DNA of 40,504 nt from Nitrososphaerota archaeon. GTDB taxonomy: Archaea; Thermoproteota; Nitrososphaeria; Nitrososphaerales; Nitrosopumilaceae. Under the pieces are notes generated by a model. It was not told where the DNA came from, searched no databases, and saw nothing but the letters and a program-made list of their open reading frames with translations. Both the position numbers and the translations under genes were made by a program. This document shows, in pieces, positions 24,839-32,634 of the stretch. The stretch lies in contig VBPW01000016.1 in the NCBI GenBank assembly GCA_005877305.1, positions 1-40,504 of the forward strand, read 5' to 3'. The stretch's first letter is position 1. Every line of letters begins with the position of its first letter.

Positions 24839-25591
24839 ATGATCCAACTTACCATAATCAAAATCACTGGGTATGGACACTGGACACAAACCTTAGGAAG
24901 TGATAGAGAACACAAATTGCAGATGCTTCAATCTTCACTTTATAAAGAAATACAAAATCTCTTTTCAGAAAAAAATGGTCTAGTATTTTCTAATAGATTT
25001 GATGAACTATTTGCAATCACAAATGGTCTTTCTCTAAATGATCATGTAGAAATTCAACAAAAATTAGCAGAATCATTTGATCTTCAACTCTCCATGACAA
25101 TAGGATATGGTGATTCGCCATTTGAAGCAAATCTTAAGGCAGACAAAGCAAGGAAATCTAAAATAATTTTAGAAAAGAAGCATAACATTTTTGGTTATGT
25201 TGATGGAAAGGCAGATCAATTAGTTCAGATAATGCATATGGATGTAGACGATTCTACATCAATATCGGCAAAAAAATCTCCCTATGAGATTTCATCACTT
25301 ATGTTCAAACTGTATTCAGAAATGTCAGAATTTTTCTTAACAAAAAATTGCCTCACTTTTTTTATGGGAGGAGACAACTTCATGATAGTCACATCAGGGA
25401 ATGGTAAGGAACATTCAATAAAATTCTTGGACTTGATGAAAGAAAAACATGGCATCGCATTAAACTGTGGAATTGGAACTGCAAAGACTGCACGAGAGGC
25501 TGCCAAACTTGCAACAAAATCTCTTGATACTATTAGAGAGCTCAGAGATTCTGGTAAAAATCAGCAGCGAATCCTTGAACTAACATGCTGA
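24839..25591 (+). CDS. arfA: GTP cyclohydrolase III
   Basis: This archaeal first enzyme of riboflavin (and deazaflavin) synthesis opens GTP to the formylated pyrimidine FAPy without removing the formyl group. The 250 residues form two cyclase-like halves: FSNRFDELFAITNGL and MTIGYGDSPFEANLKADKAR, then HMDVDDSTS, FFMGGDNFMIVTSG and NCGIGTAKTAREAAKLATKS; the acidic and GGDN residues bind metal and GTP. Because it leaves the formyl group on, the pathway needs a separate deformylase. It overlaps the following amidohydrolase by 7 bases. Confidence 0.93.
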   Translation: MIQLTIIKITGYGHWTQTLGSDREHKLQMLQSSLYKEIQNLFSEKNGLVFSNRFDELFAITNGLSLNDHVEIQQKLAESFDLQLSMTIGYGDSPFEANLKADKARKSKIILEKKHNIFGYVDGKADQLVQIMHMDVDDSTSISAKKSPYEISSLMFKLYSEMSEFFLTKNCLTFFMGGDNFMIVTSGNGKEHSIKFLDLMKEKHGIALNCGIGTAKTAREAAKLATKSLDTIRELRDSGKNQQRILELTC

Positions 25592-26778
25592 TAAAAAATG
25601 TCAGTATCCTTTACGGAAATGATCTAGATTACATTAATAGTACAAATATTCGTATTTCTGGCCAATTTGTCAAGGTAGTAGGCACGAATCTAAAACCAAA
25701 CCAAAAAGAAGACATTCTTGATTGCGAAGGACTGCTCATGATTCCAGGTTTTATTAATGCCCATACTCATCTTGGTGACTCGATAGGAAAAGATATTGGT
25801 CTAGATTATGAAGTAGAAGAAAAAATTCACCCAATTATAGGCCTCAAACAAAAGATTCTAAGAAATTCGCAAAAATCACATCTAACAAGTTTTATCAGAA
25901 ATTCATGTCTTTCAATGATAAAAAAAGGAATCACAACTTTTGTTGATTTTAGAGAAGGTGGATTAGATGGAATTGAACTCTTACGGAATGCAACAAAAGG
26001 ACTCCCAATTAGACCTATAATTCTTGGTAGAATCGATTACTATCAAGATTTAAAATCAATTAAAAAAAATACTCCATTACCTGAATCAAAAAAGAAGGAG
26101 CTTAAGGTTATTTTAAAGAAATGTGATGGGCTGGGGGTAAGTGGTACCAATGAGTTCAGTGATTCTGTATTGAATTTTTTTTCCAAAGCACCAAAAATGA
26201 AGGCAATTCATTCAGCTGAAACATTAGAGGGCTGTAAGATTTCTAAAAAGATAACAACAAAAACGGAAACTCAACGTGCTTTATTACTGAAACCAAATTT
26301 TCTGGTTCATATGATATATGCATCAAAAAGAGATCTGATGCTTGTATCAAAAAACAAGACTAGTATCGTTGTATGTCCACGTGCAAACGCAGCACTCGCA
26401 GAGGGAATTCCTGATGTGAATCTTATGATGAAAAACGGATGTAATTTAACAATAGGAACAGATAATGTAATGATAAACTCGCCTGACATGTTCAGAGAAA
26501 TGGATTATCTATGGAAAGTCTCAATGGGACTACAAAAAACCAGATTATCTCCAAAATTCATACTTAAGATGGCTACAGTAAATGCGTCAAAAATACTTCA
26601 TAACAAGAATATAGGCATAATTCAATCTAATAGCTTGGCTGATTGTATTTTTATCAATAAACACGCTATTGATTTAGAACCAATGCATAACCCATATGCT
26701 TCTATTGTACATCGAGCTTCTGAAACAGCAATAAAAGCAGTTATGTTCGGAGGAGAAATAGTCCATGGTAAAATCTAG
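25585..26778 (+). CDS. Amidohydrolase-superfamily enzyme in the riboflavin operon
   Basis: 397 residues of the deaminase-like (TRZ/ATZ, SAH-deaminase) branch. Metal ligands are in place: His60 and His62 in FINAHTHLGDS, His209 and Glu212 in KAIHSAETLEG, His242 in FLVHMIYAS and Asp293 in IGTDNVMINSPDMF. It overlaps GTP cyclohydrolase III by 7 bases and the ArfC-type reductase by 14. In archaeal riboflavin synthesis, FAPy must lose its formyl group (ArfB in methanogens, an unrelated creatininase-like protein), and the later pyrimidine deaminase is poorly assigned. No other gene of this cluster covers either step, so this enzyme is a good candidate for one of them. That assignment is inference; the fold call is firm. 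Confidence 0.85.
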   Translation: MLIKNVSILYGNDLDYINSTNIRISGQFVKVVGTNLKPNQKEDILDCEGLLMIPGFINAHTHLGDSIGKDIGLDYEVEEKIHPIIGLKQKILRNSQKSHLTSFIRNSCLSMIKKGITTFVDFREGGLDGIELLRNATKGLPIRPIILGRIDYYQDLKSIKKNTPLPESKKKELKVILKKCDGLGVSGTNEFSDSVLNFFSKAPKMKAIHSAETLEGCKISKKITTKTETQRALLLKPNFLVHMIYASKRDLMLVSKNKTSIVVCPRANAALAEGIPDVNLMMKNGCNLTIGTDNVMINSPDMFREMDYLWKVSMGLQKTRLSPKFILKMATVNASKILHNKNIGIIQSNSLADCIFINKHAIDLEPMHNPYASIVHRASETAIKAVMFGGEIVHGKI

Positions 26779-27418
26779 GCCACATGTAATACTTAGCGCA
26801 GCTATGAGTGTAGATGGTAAAATAGCAACACGAACTGGTAACTCTGAACTTTCATCAAGAAAAGACCTGGTGCGAGTACATAAACTCAGAGCAAGTGTAG
26901 ATGCAATACTTATTGGAAAACATACTCAAATGATTGATGATCCTTCGTTGACAGTCAAATATGTGAAAGGAAAAAATCCCACTCGTATAATTTTAGATTC
27001 TGTAGGTTCAATAGAATCAACTTCACAAATAATTAAAACTTGTAAAACGGTTCCAACAATAATAGCAGTATCAAAAAAAATAACTCAAAAAAATATTGTT
27101 CGACTAGAAAAAGAAGGGCTTGAAGTAATAAAATGTGGGCAAAACAAAATAGATCTCAAAAAACTATTACACATCTTAAGAAAGAAAAACATAAAGAAGC
27201 TTCTTGTAGAAGGCGGAGGAACAACTAATTGGTCTTTCATAAAAGATGGACTTGTAGATGAGATGATAATCACAATTACTCCATATGTTCTAGGTGGTAG
27301 CATTGCAATTTCTCTAGTACACGGGGAAGGGTTTGGTAAAATTGCACAAGCGCCTTTGTTGAAACTAAAGAAAATCAATAGAATGAAAAACGAGCTAGTA
27401 CTACACTATACCATCTAA
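26765..27418 (+). CDS. arfC: Diaminohydroxyphosphoribosylaminopyrimidine reductase (ArfC/RibD C-domain)
   Basis: It reduces the ribosyl to the ribityl side chain with NADPH. The 217 residues match the RibD reductase domain / yeast Rib7: HVILSAAMSVDGKIATRTGN, HKLRASVDAILIGKHTQMIDDP, PTRIILDS, LLVEGGGTTNWSFI and VDEMIITITPYVLGGS. The deaminase domain fused to it in bacteria is absent, so deamination must be done by another protein. Its start lies inside the amidohydrolase gene, and its end overlaps the convergent TFE gene by 4 bases. Confidence 0.94.
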   Translation: MVKSRPHVILSAAMSVDGKIATRTGNSELSSRKDLVRVHKLRASVDAILIGKHTQMIDDPSLTVKYVKGKNPTRIILDSVGSIESTSQIIKTCKTVPTIIAVSKKITQKNIVRLEKEGLEVIKCGQNKIDLKKLLHILRKKNIKKLLVEGGGTTNWSFIKDGLVDEMIITITPYVLGGSIAISLVHGEGFGKIAQAPLLKLKKINRMKNELVLHYTI

Positions 27419-27924
27419 TGCTTTAGATCATCTCGCAACTGATCTATCTTAGCTTGCAACGCTTTCTTGAGCTTTTCATTTTTGGTAACGTTTACAAGCT
27501 TTCCACATGTTGGGCATTTAAAAGACAGATCTAAAGCTTTTTCAAATGTCAGCTTTTGGCAATCTTCATTGCCACAATGATAGAATTCAGCCGAGTTCTC
27601 ATAATCCAATCTTTGCTGCAATCTTTCAACAATCTTCTTTTTTTGGTTCCCAATAAAATTGTCAACCTCGTCTTTTCTTGCTCTCCATCTATAGACAAAC
27701 CAGCCTTTTTTTTCATCCTTGACTCTAATACCAGTTATCAGAGCTTTCCCAAAAAGATCGTATAACACCTTTCTTACGATGTTAATTCTTAGACCCGTGG
27801 AACTAGCAATTTCTTCATCTGTAGCATCTTCCGTATTCAAAAGAGAACGGGCTACTTTTAGATACTCATCACCACCAATTAAAGCAGCTATTTTTATAAA
27901 AGGATCCTCATGCTCATTAGTCAT
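27415..27924 (-). CDS. tfe: Transcription factor TFE (TFIIE alpha)
   Basis: The basal factor stabilises promoter opening by archaeal RNA polymerase. The 169 residues show a winged helix (about 15-90: LLNTEDATDEEIASSTGLRI, RVKDEKKGWFVYRWR), a linker helix and a zinc ribbon (YHCGNEDCQKLTF, FKCPTCGKLV). Last gene of the minus-strand run after trm56, with its own TATA box about 26 bases upstream. Confidence 0.95.
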   Translation of the reverse strand: MTNEHEDPFIKIAALIGGDEYLKVARSLLNTEDATDEEIASSTGLRINIVRKVLYDLFGKALITGIRVKDEKKGWFVYRWRARKDEVDNFIGNQKKKIVERLQQRLDYENSAEFYHCGNEDCQKLTFEKALDLSFKCPTCGKLVNVTKNEKLKKALQAKIDQLRDDLKH

Positions 27925-27945
27925 TGCCGTCCTTGATTTAGATTC

Positions 27946-27954
27946 TATATTTAA
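27946..27954 (-). promoter_or_regulatory. TATA box of tfe
   Basis: On the minus strand TTAAATATA lies about 26 bases before the TFE ATG (27924) and overlaps the end of trm56, so tfe can be transcribed on its own. Confidence 0.5.
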
Positions 27955-28481
27955 TCAATTGTTTTGTCTAATACTTTTTTTCCCTTTTTTGTGGGAACAA
28001 TTTCCCTTTGCGCATCGGCGTGTTTTTTTAGGAACTGTCTGCCCTCTAAGACCCTATCAAGTAAAACTGCTAGTGCGCTTATTTCGGAATGGGGTTGATT
28101 ACCGATTGCTACGTTATAGTCTGCAATATCATAAACTTCCCTTGGTACCTTTTCTGCTCCGACAACAACAAGAATTTTTTTTTCTTTTCTAATCTCATCC
28201 AAGACAGAATTGATGCTTTCGCCATACATCGTTAGATGTACAATTTTAAAGGATTCATTTTTTTTTGATTTTAGGATTTTTTTCCAGTTTTCTGTAATTT
28301 CTACCTCAAAATTACCTCCCCAAACTCTATCTACTTCTGATATTGTATTCTTGATATCGGGGTTGACTTCTTGCATTATAATTTTTGAAGCTCCAAAAGA
28401 TCTTGAAACAAGAGCAACATGTGTTGTTACTCGGTCATCGCGTACAAGTCTCTGACCTATCCTTAGAACTTCAATCTTCAT
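27951..28481 (-). CDS. trm56: tRNA (cytidine-56) 2'-O-methyltransferase
   Basis: This archaea-specific SPOUT methyltransferase acts on C56 of the tRNA T loop. Seen are [52 protein letters not shown] and the knotted SAM site [20 protein letters not shown] with [17 protein letters not shown]. Length 176 is normal. Its start overlaps the hflX stop by 11 bases, showing a shared transcript. Confidence 0.95.
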   Translation of the reverse strand: MKIEVLRIGQRLVRDDRVTTHVALVSRSFGASKIIMQEVNPDIKNTISEVDRVWGGNFEVEITENWKKILKSKKNESFKIVHLTMYGESINSVLDEIRKEKKILVVVGAEKVPREVYDIADYNVAIGNQPHSEISALAVLLDRVLEGRQFLKKHADAQREIVPTKKGKKVLDKTID

Positions 28482-29604
28482 AATTTATCTTAATTTCTCT
28501 TTTAGTGACATCATTTTTTTCTTTTATTAGCGGTTCATTTTTTAAAACAACATACAAGAGTTCCTTTAATTTAGATATGTTTTCACCAGTTACTGCTGAT
28601 ATAGATAGACACTTCTTACTTTCTTTTAATCCAAGGATTTCTACTTTTGCAAGAGTTTCATCTTTAGATATTAAATCGGATTTATTTAGAGCAAAAATTA
28701 TCTTGTTATAGTCGACTCCAAGCTCCTCTAATGCTCGCATGCAACTTCGAAATTTCTTTTGTAACTCTATAATTGGGTCGCTTATGTCAATTACAAGTAT
28801 TACTGCATCAGTATAGGTAAGCTCCTCTAGTGTTGACTTGAAAGCTTCTATCATGTAGGCTGGAAGATTGCTTATAAATCCAACCGTATCTGAAATTAAA
28901 ACATCAGTCTCTGAGATCTTAATTTTACGTGTTGTTGTTGAAAGGGTTGTGAAAAGTTTTGGATTTTCTTCTCGCGTCTCACCAGTTAACGTATTAAATA
29001 GAGTTGTCTTTCCAGCTGAAGTGTAACCTGCTAAAGAAATGGTCTTAAATCCAATTCTGTCTCTGCCTTGTCTATGTAGCGCACGTTGTTTTCCAGCTTT
29101 TACGAGCTTTGATTTAATACTAGTCATCCTATTTTTTATATCATTAAAATAGACATCGACTTCGAATTTACCAATTCCCATGAATCCTGGTTGTTCGCCC
29201 TTCTTTGCTAATCGTACTTTTTCTTTTGCTCTTGACATTTCATATCTTAATTCTGCCATCTTGATCTGTAATTTTGATTCTGCACTTGTTGCATTGCGTT
29301 CAAATATTTCGAGAATTAAAGCTTCTCTATCCAGAATGTTTGTCTTTAGCTTCGATGCAAGGTTATAGTTCTGACTGGGTTTGAGAATTTCATCAAAGAT
29401 GATGACATTAGGTTTTGTTGAATTAACTAATTCCTTTAATTCTTCAACCTTTCCCTCCCCCAAACCATATTTGGATTTGTTTAGAAATTTCTGTTTGATT
29501 ATTTTGATAACCTGGTATCCTGCAGTGTCACAGAGTGCAAGTGCTTCCTTTACATCGTCCTCTCTGTCATATGTGATAAGGATTGCAGTTTCTTTCATTA
29601 CCAT
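28471..29604 (-). CDS. hflX: Ribosome-associated GTPase HflX
   Basis: 377 residues: the HflX N-domain (about 1-110, with [11 protein letters not shown] and [16 protein letters not shown]), a coiled-coil linker ([19 protein letters not shown]) and a G domain with P-loop GYTSAGKTT (193-201), DTVGF and NKSD. HflX GTPases bind the large subunit and can split stalled ribosomes. It begins MVMKET, with a second ATG two codons in, 20 bases after the phoU-like stop. Confidence 0.95.
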   Translation of the reverse strand: MVMKETAILITYDREDDVKEALALCDTAGYQVIKIIKQKFLNKSKYGLGEGKVEELKELVNSTKPNVIIFDEILKPSQNYNLASKLKTNILDREALILEIFERNATSAESKLQIKMAELRYEMSRAKEKVRLAKKGEQPGFMGIGKFEVDVYFNDIKNRMTSIKSKLVKAGKQRALHRQGRDRIGFKTISLAGYTSAGKTTLFNTLTGETREENPKLFTTLSTTTRKIKISETDVLISDTVGFISNLPAYMIEAFKSTLEELTYTDAVILVIDISDPIIELQKKFRSCMRALEELGVDYNKIIFALNKSDLISKDETLAKVEILGLKESKKCLSISAVTGENISKLKELLYVVLKNEPLIKEKNDVTKREIKINYED

Positions 29605-29624
29605 AAAGGGGTTCGATTCATGTC

Positions 29625-30668
29625 TTATTGCTTTCGCAAAGTTTTCTCTATAGTCATATTCATGACAATTTCTGCAATATCGCTTGCATATTCTGAAATT
29701 CTTCTAATATTTTCGCCCATTCGTCTTACCCTATAAATTTCCTCATCATCTCTTATCGATTTAGTGTTTTCAAGCATCTTTTTTTCATATTTTGTAATTT
29801 CTGCTGTCCTTTCTACAGTGAGTTCTGCTTGAGCAAAATCTCTTTTGAATAGTGATAAGCATGCATCATCAAGCACAGATAGGGCAAAGCTGTTCATTTC
29901 ATGAATAGTGTCCAGCACGGATTTTTTGATTGGTTTTTTAAATTCCAGTAGATCTTTCACTATATCAGTAGCATGATCACCAACACGTTCTATGTTTTTA
30001 ACAATAAGCCTATATCCAAGACAACTTCTCGCATTTTCAATACCCATATCTTTTAACATGTGTTCATTTTGAATTGCAATCTTGAGTTGTCGTATTATGT
30101 AAAAACTAAACCTATCTACTTCATCATCACTGTTTATCACTTCTTTTGCCAAGTCAAAATTTGCTTCTTCATGTGCTAGCAGGGCATCGTTTTGCATAGA
30201 TTTTGCAATGATTAACATTCGTTTTAATGCTCCATCTACTGAAAGCTCAAACAAATTTATCAGTACTTGAATGGTAATACCTTCAGTTGAGTCAGCAATA
30301 ATTTCTGTCCCCATTAGAATTCCTTTCACTGCGTCTTTTACTGCATTTCGTTGAGCTGGTTTTAATCTCCCAGATTTGGGTTTTACATTTATGGTACTAA
30401 AACCAAGTAAGTAAAGTGAAATAAGTTTTCTAACAATTGCTGCACCTTCATCCTCTGGTTTTATTTCAATTGTTGCATCTTCAGTGTTAATTGTTTTTGT
30501 ATGGTGTTTTAGTGGAGTAATTTGTAAAGTCGATGTACCTTGTCTTAAAACTGTAACTTGATCACCTTGTTTTAGTCCCATGTCCATTATCCACTGTTTG
30601 GGTAATGATACAATGTAAGATGATTTTCCCGTAAACTGTATCTTACGTGTCTCTTCATTAGTTCCCAT
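29625..30668 (-). CDS. PhoU-domain protein with AbrB-like N-terminus
   Basis: The N-terminal 50 residues form a SpoVT/AbrB swapped-hairpin DNA-binding domain ([29 protein letters not shown]). Two PhoU helical bundles follow (about 120-345, with the metal-binding patterns [17 protein letters not shown] and [20 protein letters not shown]). This archaeal combination is thought to regulate phosphate uptake, uniting sensor and DNA binder in one protein. No pst genes are in the window. A TATA box lies about 28 bases before the ATG, in a symmetrical divergent promoter. Confidence 0.9.
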   Translation of the reverse strand: MGTNEETRKIQFTGKSSYIVSLPKQWIMDMGLKQGDQVTVLRQGTSTLQITPLKHHTKTINTEDATIEIKPEDEGAAIVRKLISLYLLGFSTINVKPKSGRLKPAQRNAVKDAVKGILMGTEIIADSTEGITIQVLINLFELSVDGALKRMLIIAKSMQNDALLAHEEANFDLAKEVINSDDEVDRFSFYIIRQLKIAIQNEHMLKDMGIENARSCLGYRLIVKNIERVGDHATDIVKDLLEFKKPIKKSVLDTIHEMNSFALSVLDDACLSLFKRDFAQAELTVERTAEITKYEKKMLENTKSIRDDEEIYRVRRMGENIRRISEYASDIAEIVMNMTIEKTLRKQ

Positions 30669-30691
30669 AACTCACATAATGATTTGCTAAT

Positions 30692-30720
30692 CTATATAGT
30701 TATTCAAAAATACTATATAG
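30692..30720. promoter_or_regulatory. Symmetrical divergent promoter (paired TATA boxes)
   Basis: CTATATAGT (30692-30700) and ACTATATAG (30712-30720) are perfect 9-bp inverted copies, 11 bases apart. The left one lies about 28 bases before the phoU-like ATG (minus), the right one drives the PUA-domain gene on the plus strand. The AbrB-like domain of the phoU protein could bind such a palindrome, by inference only. Confidence 0.6.
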
Positions 30721-30769
30721 TAATATCTGTGCAAAAACAATTAGAACCCAATAACTTACTGTACTGACA

Positions 30770-31228
30770 TTGGACTCAATTCTTAAAATTAAACATACAT
30801 TAGATGCACTATTTGGAATTGGAGTCTCAAAATATCTCCCAAATGAAATCAAGATTACCTACTCAAAAAGGACGGGAAGAATACAACACGTCTATGAAAA
30901 CGAAAATCTACTTTGTACTTTACGAATAGATGGAGGACTTGCAATTACACCATGCCTTGCACAACTTCTTCTTAAAAGTAAGAAATTTAGAGAAAACTGC
31001 CTCGAGGTAGACGCTGATTCCAAACCTTTTGTGGAAGATGGAAGTTCGGTTTTCTGCAAACATGTTGTATGGTGTGGTAAAAAAATCTTAATTGGAGCTG
31101 ACGTGCCTGTTCTTTACAAAGGTACTGTAATTGCAGTTGGAAGGGCTGTCCTTTCTTCAAGAATGATTAAATCCTTAAAACGAGGCGTAGCCGTCAAAGT
31201 CAGAGATAGTTTAAAAAGTCCAGATTGA
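30770..31228 (+). CDS. PUA-domain RNA-binding protein
   Basis: 152 residues; the N-domain (HTLDALFGIGVSKYLPNEIK) precedes a C-terminal PUA fold (SKPFVEDGSSVFCKHVVWCG, VPVLYKGTVIAVGRAVLSS, KRGVAVKVRDS). Such small archaeal PUA proteins bind RNA and are linked to translation or RNA modification. The start is TTG at 30770, the only usable start after an upstream in-frame stop. The NAC gene follows 14 bases later, a common archaeal pairing. Confidence 0.85.
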   Translation: MDSILKIKHTLDALFGIGVSKYLPNEIKITYSKRTGRIQHVYENENLLCTLRIDGGLAITPCLAQLLLKSKKFRENCLEVDADSKPFVEDGSSVFCKHVVWCGKKILIGADVPVLYKGTVIAVGRAVLSSRMIKSLKRGVAVKVRDSLKSPD

Positions 31229-31242
31229 TCAACTGATAATAT

Positions 31243-31584
31243 ATGATGCGTGGCGGAAACCGCGAAATGCGCCGAATGTTAGACAAGATGGGTTTAGAAA
31301 TGAAGGAAATTTCCAATGTACAGGAAGTAATCATCAAAACTGACAAAAAGGAAATCATAATAGTAAAACCCTCTGTTTCAGAAATGAAGGCAAAAGACAA
31401 TTCTATATTTCAAGTGATAGCAGAAAGCTATGAAGAAAGAGAGCTTGAAGTACCAGTATTCAGTCAAGAAGATATTATGCTTGTGGCTCAACAAGCAAAT
31501 GTTTCTCAAGAGGCTGCAAATAATGCTCTCATAGAAGCCAAAGGAGATCTTGCAAGAGCAATTTTGTTACTTACAACAAAATAA
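31243..31584 (+). CDS. nac: Nascent polypeptide-associated complex protein (alpha-type)
   Basis: 113 residues; begins MMRGGNREMRRMLDKMGLEM, then the NAC beta-barrel (NVQEVIIKTDKKEIIIVKPS) and a C-terminal UBA domain (QEDIMLVAQQANVSQEAANN, then ALIEAKGDLARAILLL). Archaeal NAC is a homodimer at the ribosome exit that contacts new chains. It shares a transcript with the PUA gene. Confidence 0.96.
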   Translation: MMRGGNREMRRMLDKMGLEMKEISNVQEVIIKTDKKEIIIVKPSVSEMKAKDNSIFQVIAESYEERELEVPVFSQEDIMLVAQQANVSQEAANNALIEAKGDLARAILLLTTK

Positions 31585-31685
31585 GACACAATACCTTAAT
31601 TTTACTAAATCCATATTCAAGAGATACCGATGCTAGAATTTGTAATTACTATCTTATTCATCTAACATTTTTTGTAAAAATTAAA

Positions 31686-31759
31686 TGCGGAGTGCGGGAT
31701 TTGAACCCGCGACCTTCAGCTTGGGAAGCTGACGTCGTGCCGGGCTGGACTAACTCCGC
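31686..31759 (-). tRNA. tRNA-Gly, anticodon CCC
   Basis: Read on the minus strand, acceptor GCGGAGT/ACTCCGC pairs fully. The anticodon stem TCAGC/GCTGA encloses loop TTCCCAA (anticodon CCC), the T arm is GCGGG-TTCAAAT-CCCGC and the discriminator is A. No intron, no encoded CCA. The D stem seems to be only three pairs. It is the second glycine tRNA in the window. Confidence 0.93.
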
Positions 31760-31782
31760 CAATCCACATTTGAAGCCTAACA

Positions 31783-31790
31783 TTATATAG
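31783..31790. promoter_or_regulatory. Single TATA box shared by tRNA-Gly and a zinc-ribbon gene
   Basis: TTATATAG is nearly symmetrical and lies about 27 bases from the tRNA 5' end (minus) and 25 from the ATG at 31811 (plus). No other TATA-like sequence is in the 51-base gap, so one element may serve both directions. Confidence 0.5.
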
Positions 31791-31810
31791 TTTAATTACT
31801 AAAAAAATTC

Positions 31811-31984
31811 ATGGATGCAAAATGTCCACAATGTGAAAAAGCTGCGATACTTGATGATGAAATAACAGTTGTAAAATGTCATTTTTGTGGATTTGAAGCA
31901 AAATACGATGACTATTTGGAATTGATGAAAGAAAGAGTTGGTGGTATGGTAGAAAATTTCAATCCTGATAAAGCTGGATTTTAA
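31811..31984 (+). CDS. Small zinc-ribbon protein (57 aa)
   Basis: The ORF reads MDAKCPQCEKAAILDDE, then VKCHFCGFEAKYDDYLELMK and ends NFNPDKAGF, with CxxC at 5-8 and 23-26. It has a TATA box at leaderless distance. It lies tail-to-tail, one base apart, with another zinc ribbon at 31986-32114. Function not recognised. Confidence 0.75.
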   Translation: MDAKCPQCEKAAILDDEITVVKCHFCGFEAKYDDYLELMKERVGGMVENFNPDKAGF

Positions 31985-31985
31985 A

Positions 31986-32114
31986 TCACCAAAACGAACC
32001 TTTGTCAGAACAATCAAGATGTGCCCCACAATTTGTACAAATCATATGACATGCCTGCATCGGGGTCATCTTATTTTCACACCTGGGGCATTTGATCTCT
32101 TCTATCACTATCAT
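31986..32114 (-). CDS. Small zinc-ribbon protein (42 aa)
   Basis: The short frame reads IEEIKCPRCENKMTPMQ, ACHMICTNCGAHLDCSD and ends KGSFW, with two CxxC pairs, a further Cys and conserved-looking His residues. The pattern ICTNCGAHLDCSDKG recalls a widespread small-protein family of unknown role. AT-rich sequence (32115-32140) upstream could hold its promoter. Confidence 0.7.
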   Translation of the reverse strand: MIVIEEIKCPRCENKMTPMQACHMICTNCGAHLDCSDKGSFW

Positions 32115-32190
32115 TTTTTGTAATAATTAATAATTTTAAAAGATTTAGGTACAAAGATTAATTAATAGTCTGCAGACTTTTTCAAAATGC

Positions 32191-32604
32191 TTGGCAACAT
32201 TCAAGCTTACCATATCTGATAAAAAAGGAAAATCAATCACAAGGGAACTAAAAGAAAAAGATGCAAATCCACTCTTAGGTCTACAGATAGGAAATGAATT
32301 AGATGCAGCAATTATAGGTCAAGCTGGTAAGATCCGAATTACTGGTGGGAGCGACAAATCTGGAGTACCTTTGAGAGAAGATATCCATGGTGGAGCACGA
32401 AAATATATACTGTTATCAAAAGGGGTTGGCTTGCGTGATGCTGAAAAAGGACAACGTTTTCGTAAGCTAATCAGAGGAAATACTATTACTGAGGAAGTAT
32501 ATCAGATAAACTGCTCCTTGGATAGCGAATTAAAAATAGATGAAGTAGCACCAGCGCCAACTGAAGAAAAAAAGGAAAAGACTGACAAACCAAAAAAGGC
32601 ATAA
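32191..32604 (+). CDS. rps6e: 30S ribosomal protein S6e
   Basis: 137 residues: FKLTISDKKGKSITRELKEK, NPLLGLQIGNELDAAIIG, KIRITGGSDKSGVPLREDIH and the basic RKYILLSKGVGLRDAEKGQR. An acidic/lysine tail follows. It starts with TTG at 32191. It lies directly before the aIF2 gamma gene, as in many archaea. Confidence 0.96.
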   Translation: MATFKLTISDKKGKSITRELKEKDANPLLGLQIGNELDAAIIGQAGKIRITGGSDKSGVPLREDIHGGARKYILLSKGVGLRDAEKGQRFRKLIRGNTITEEVYQINCSLDSELKIDEVAPAPTEEKKEKTDKPKKA

Positions 32605-32634
32605 GTTAACATAGGCGATTTTTAAAACCTGATC

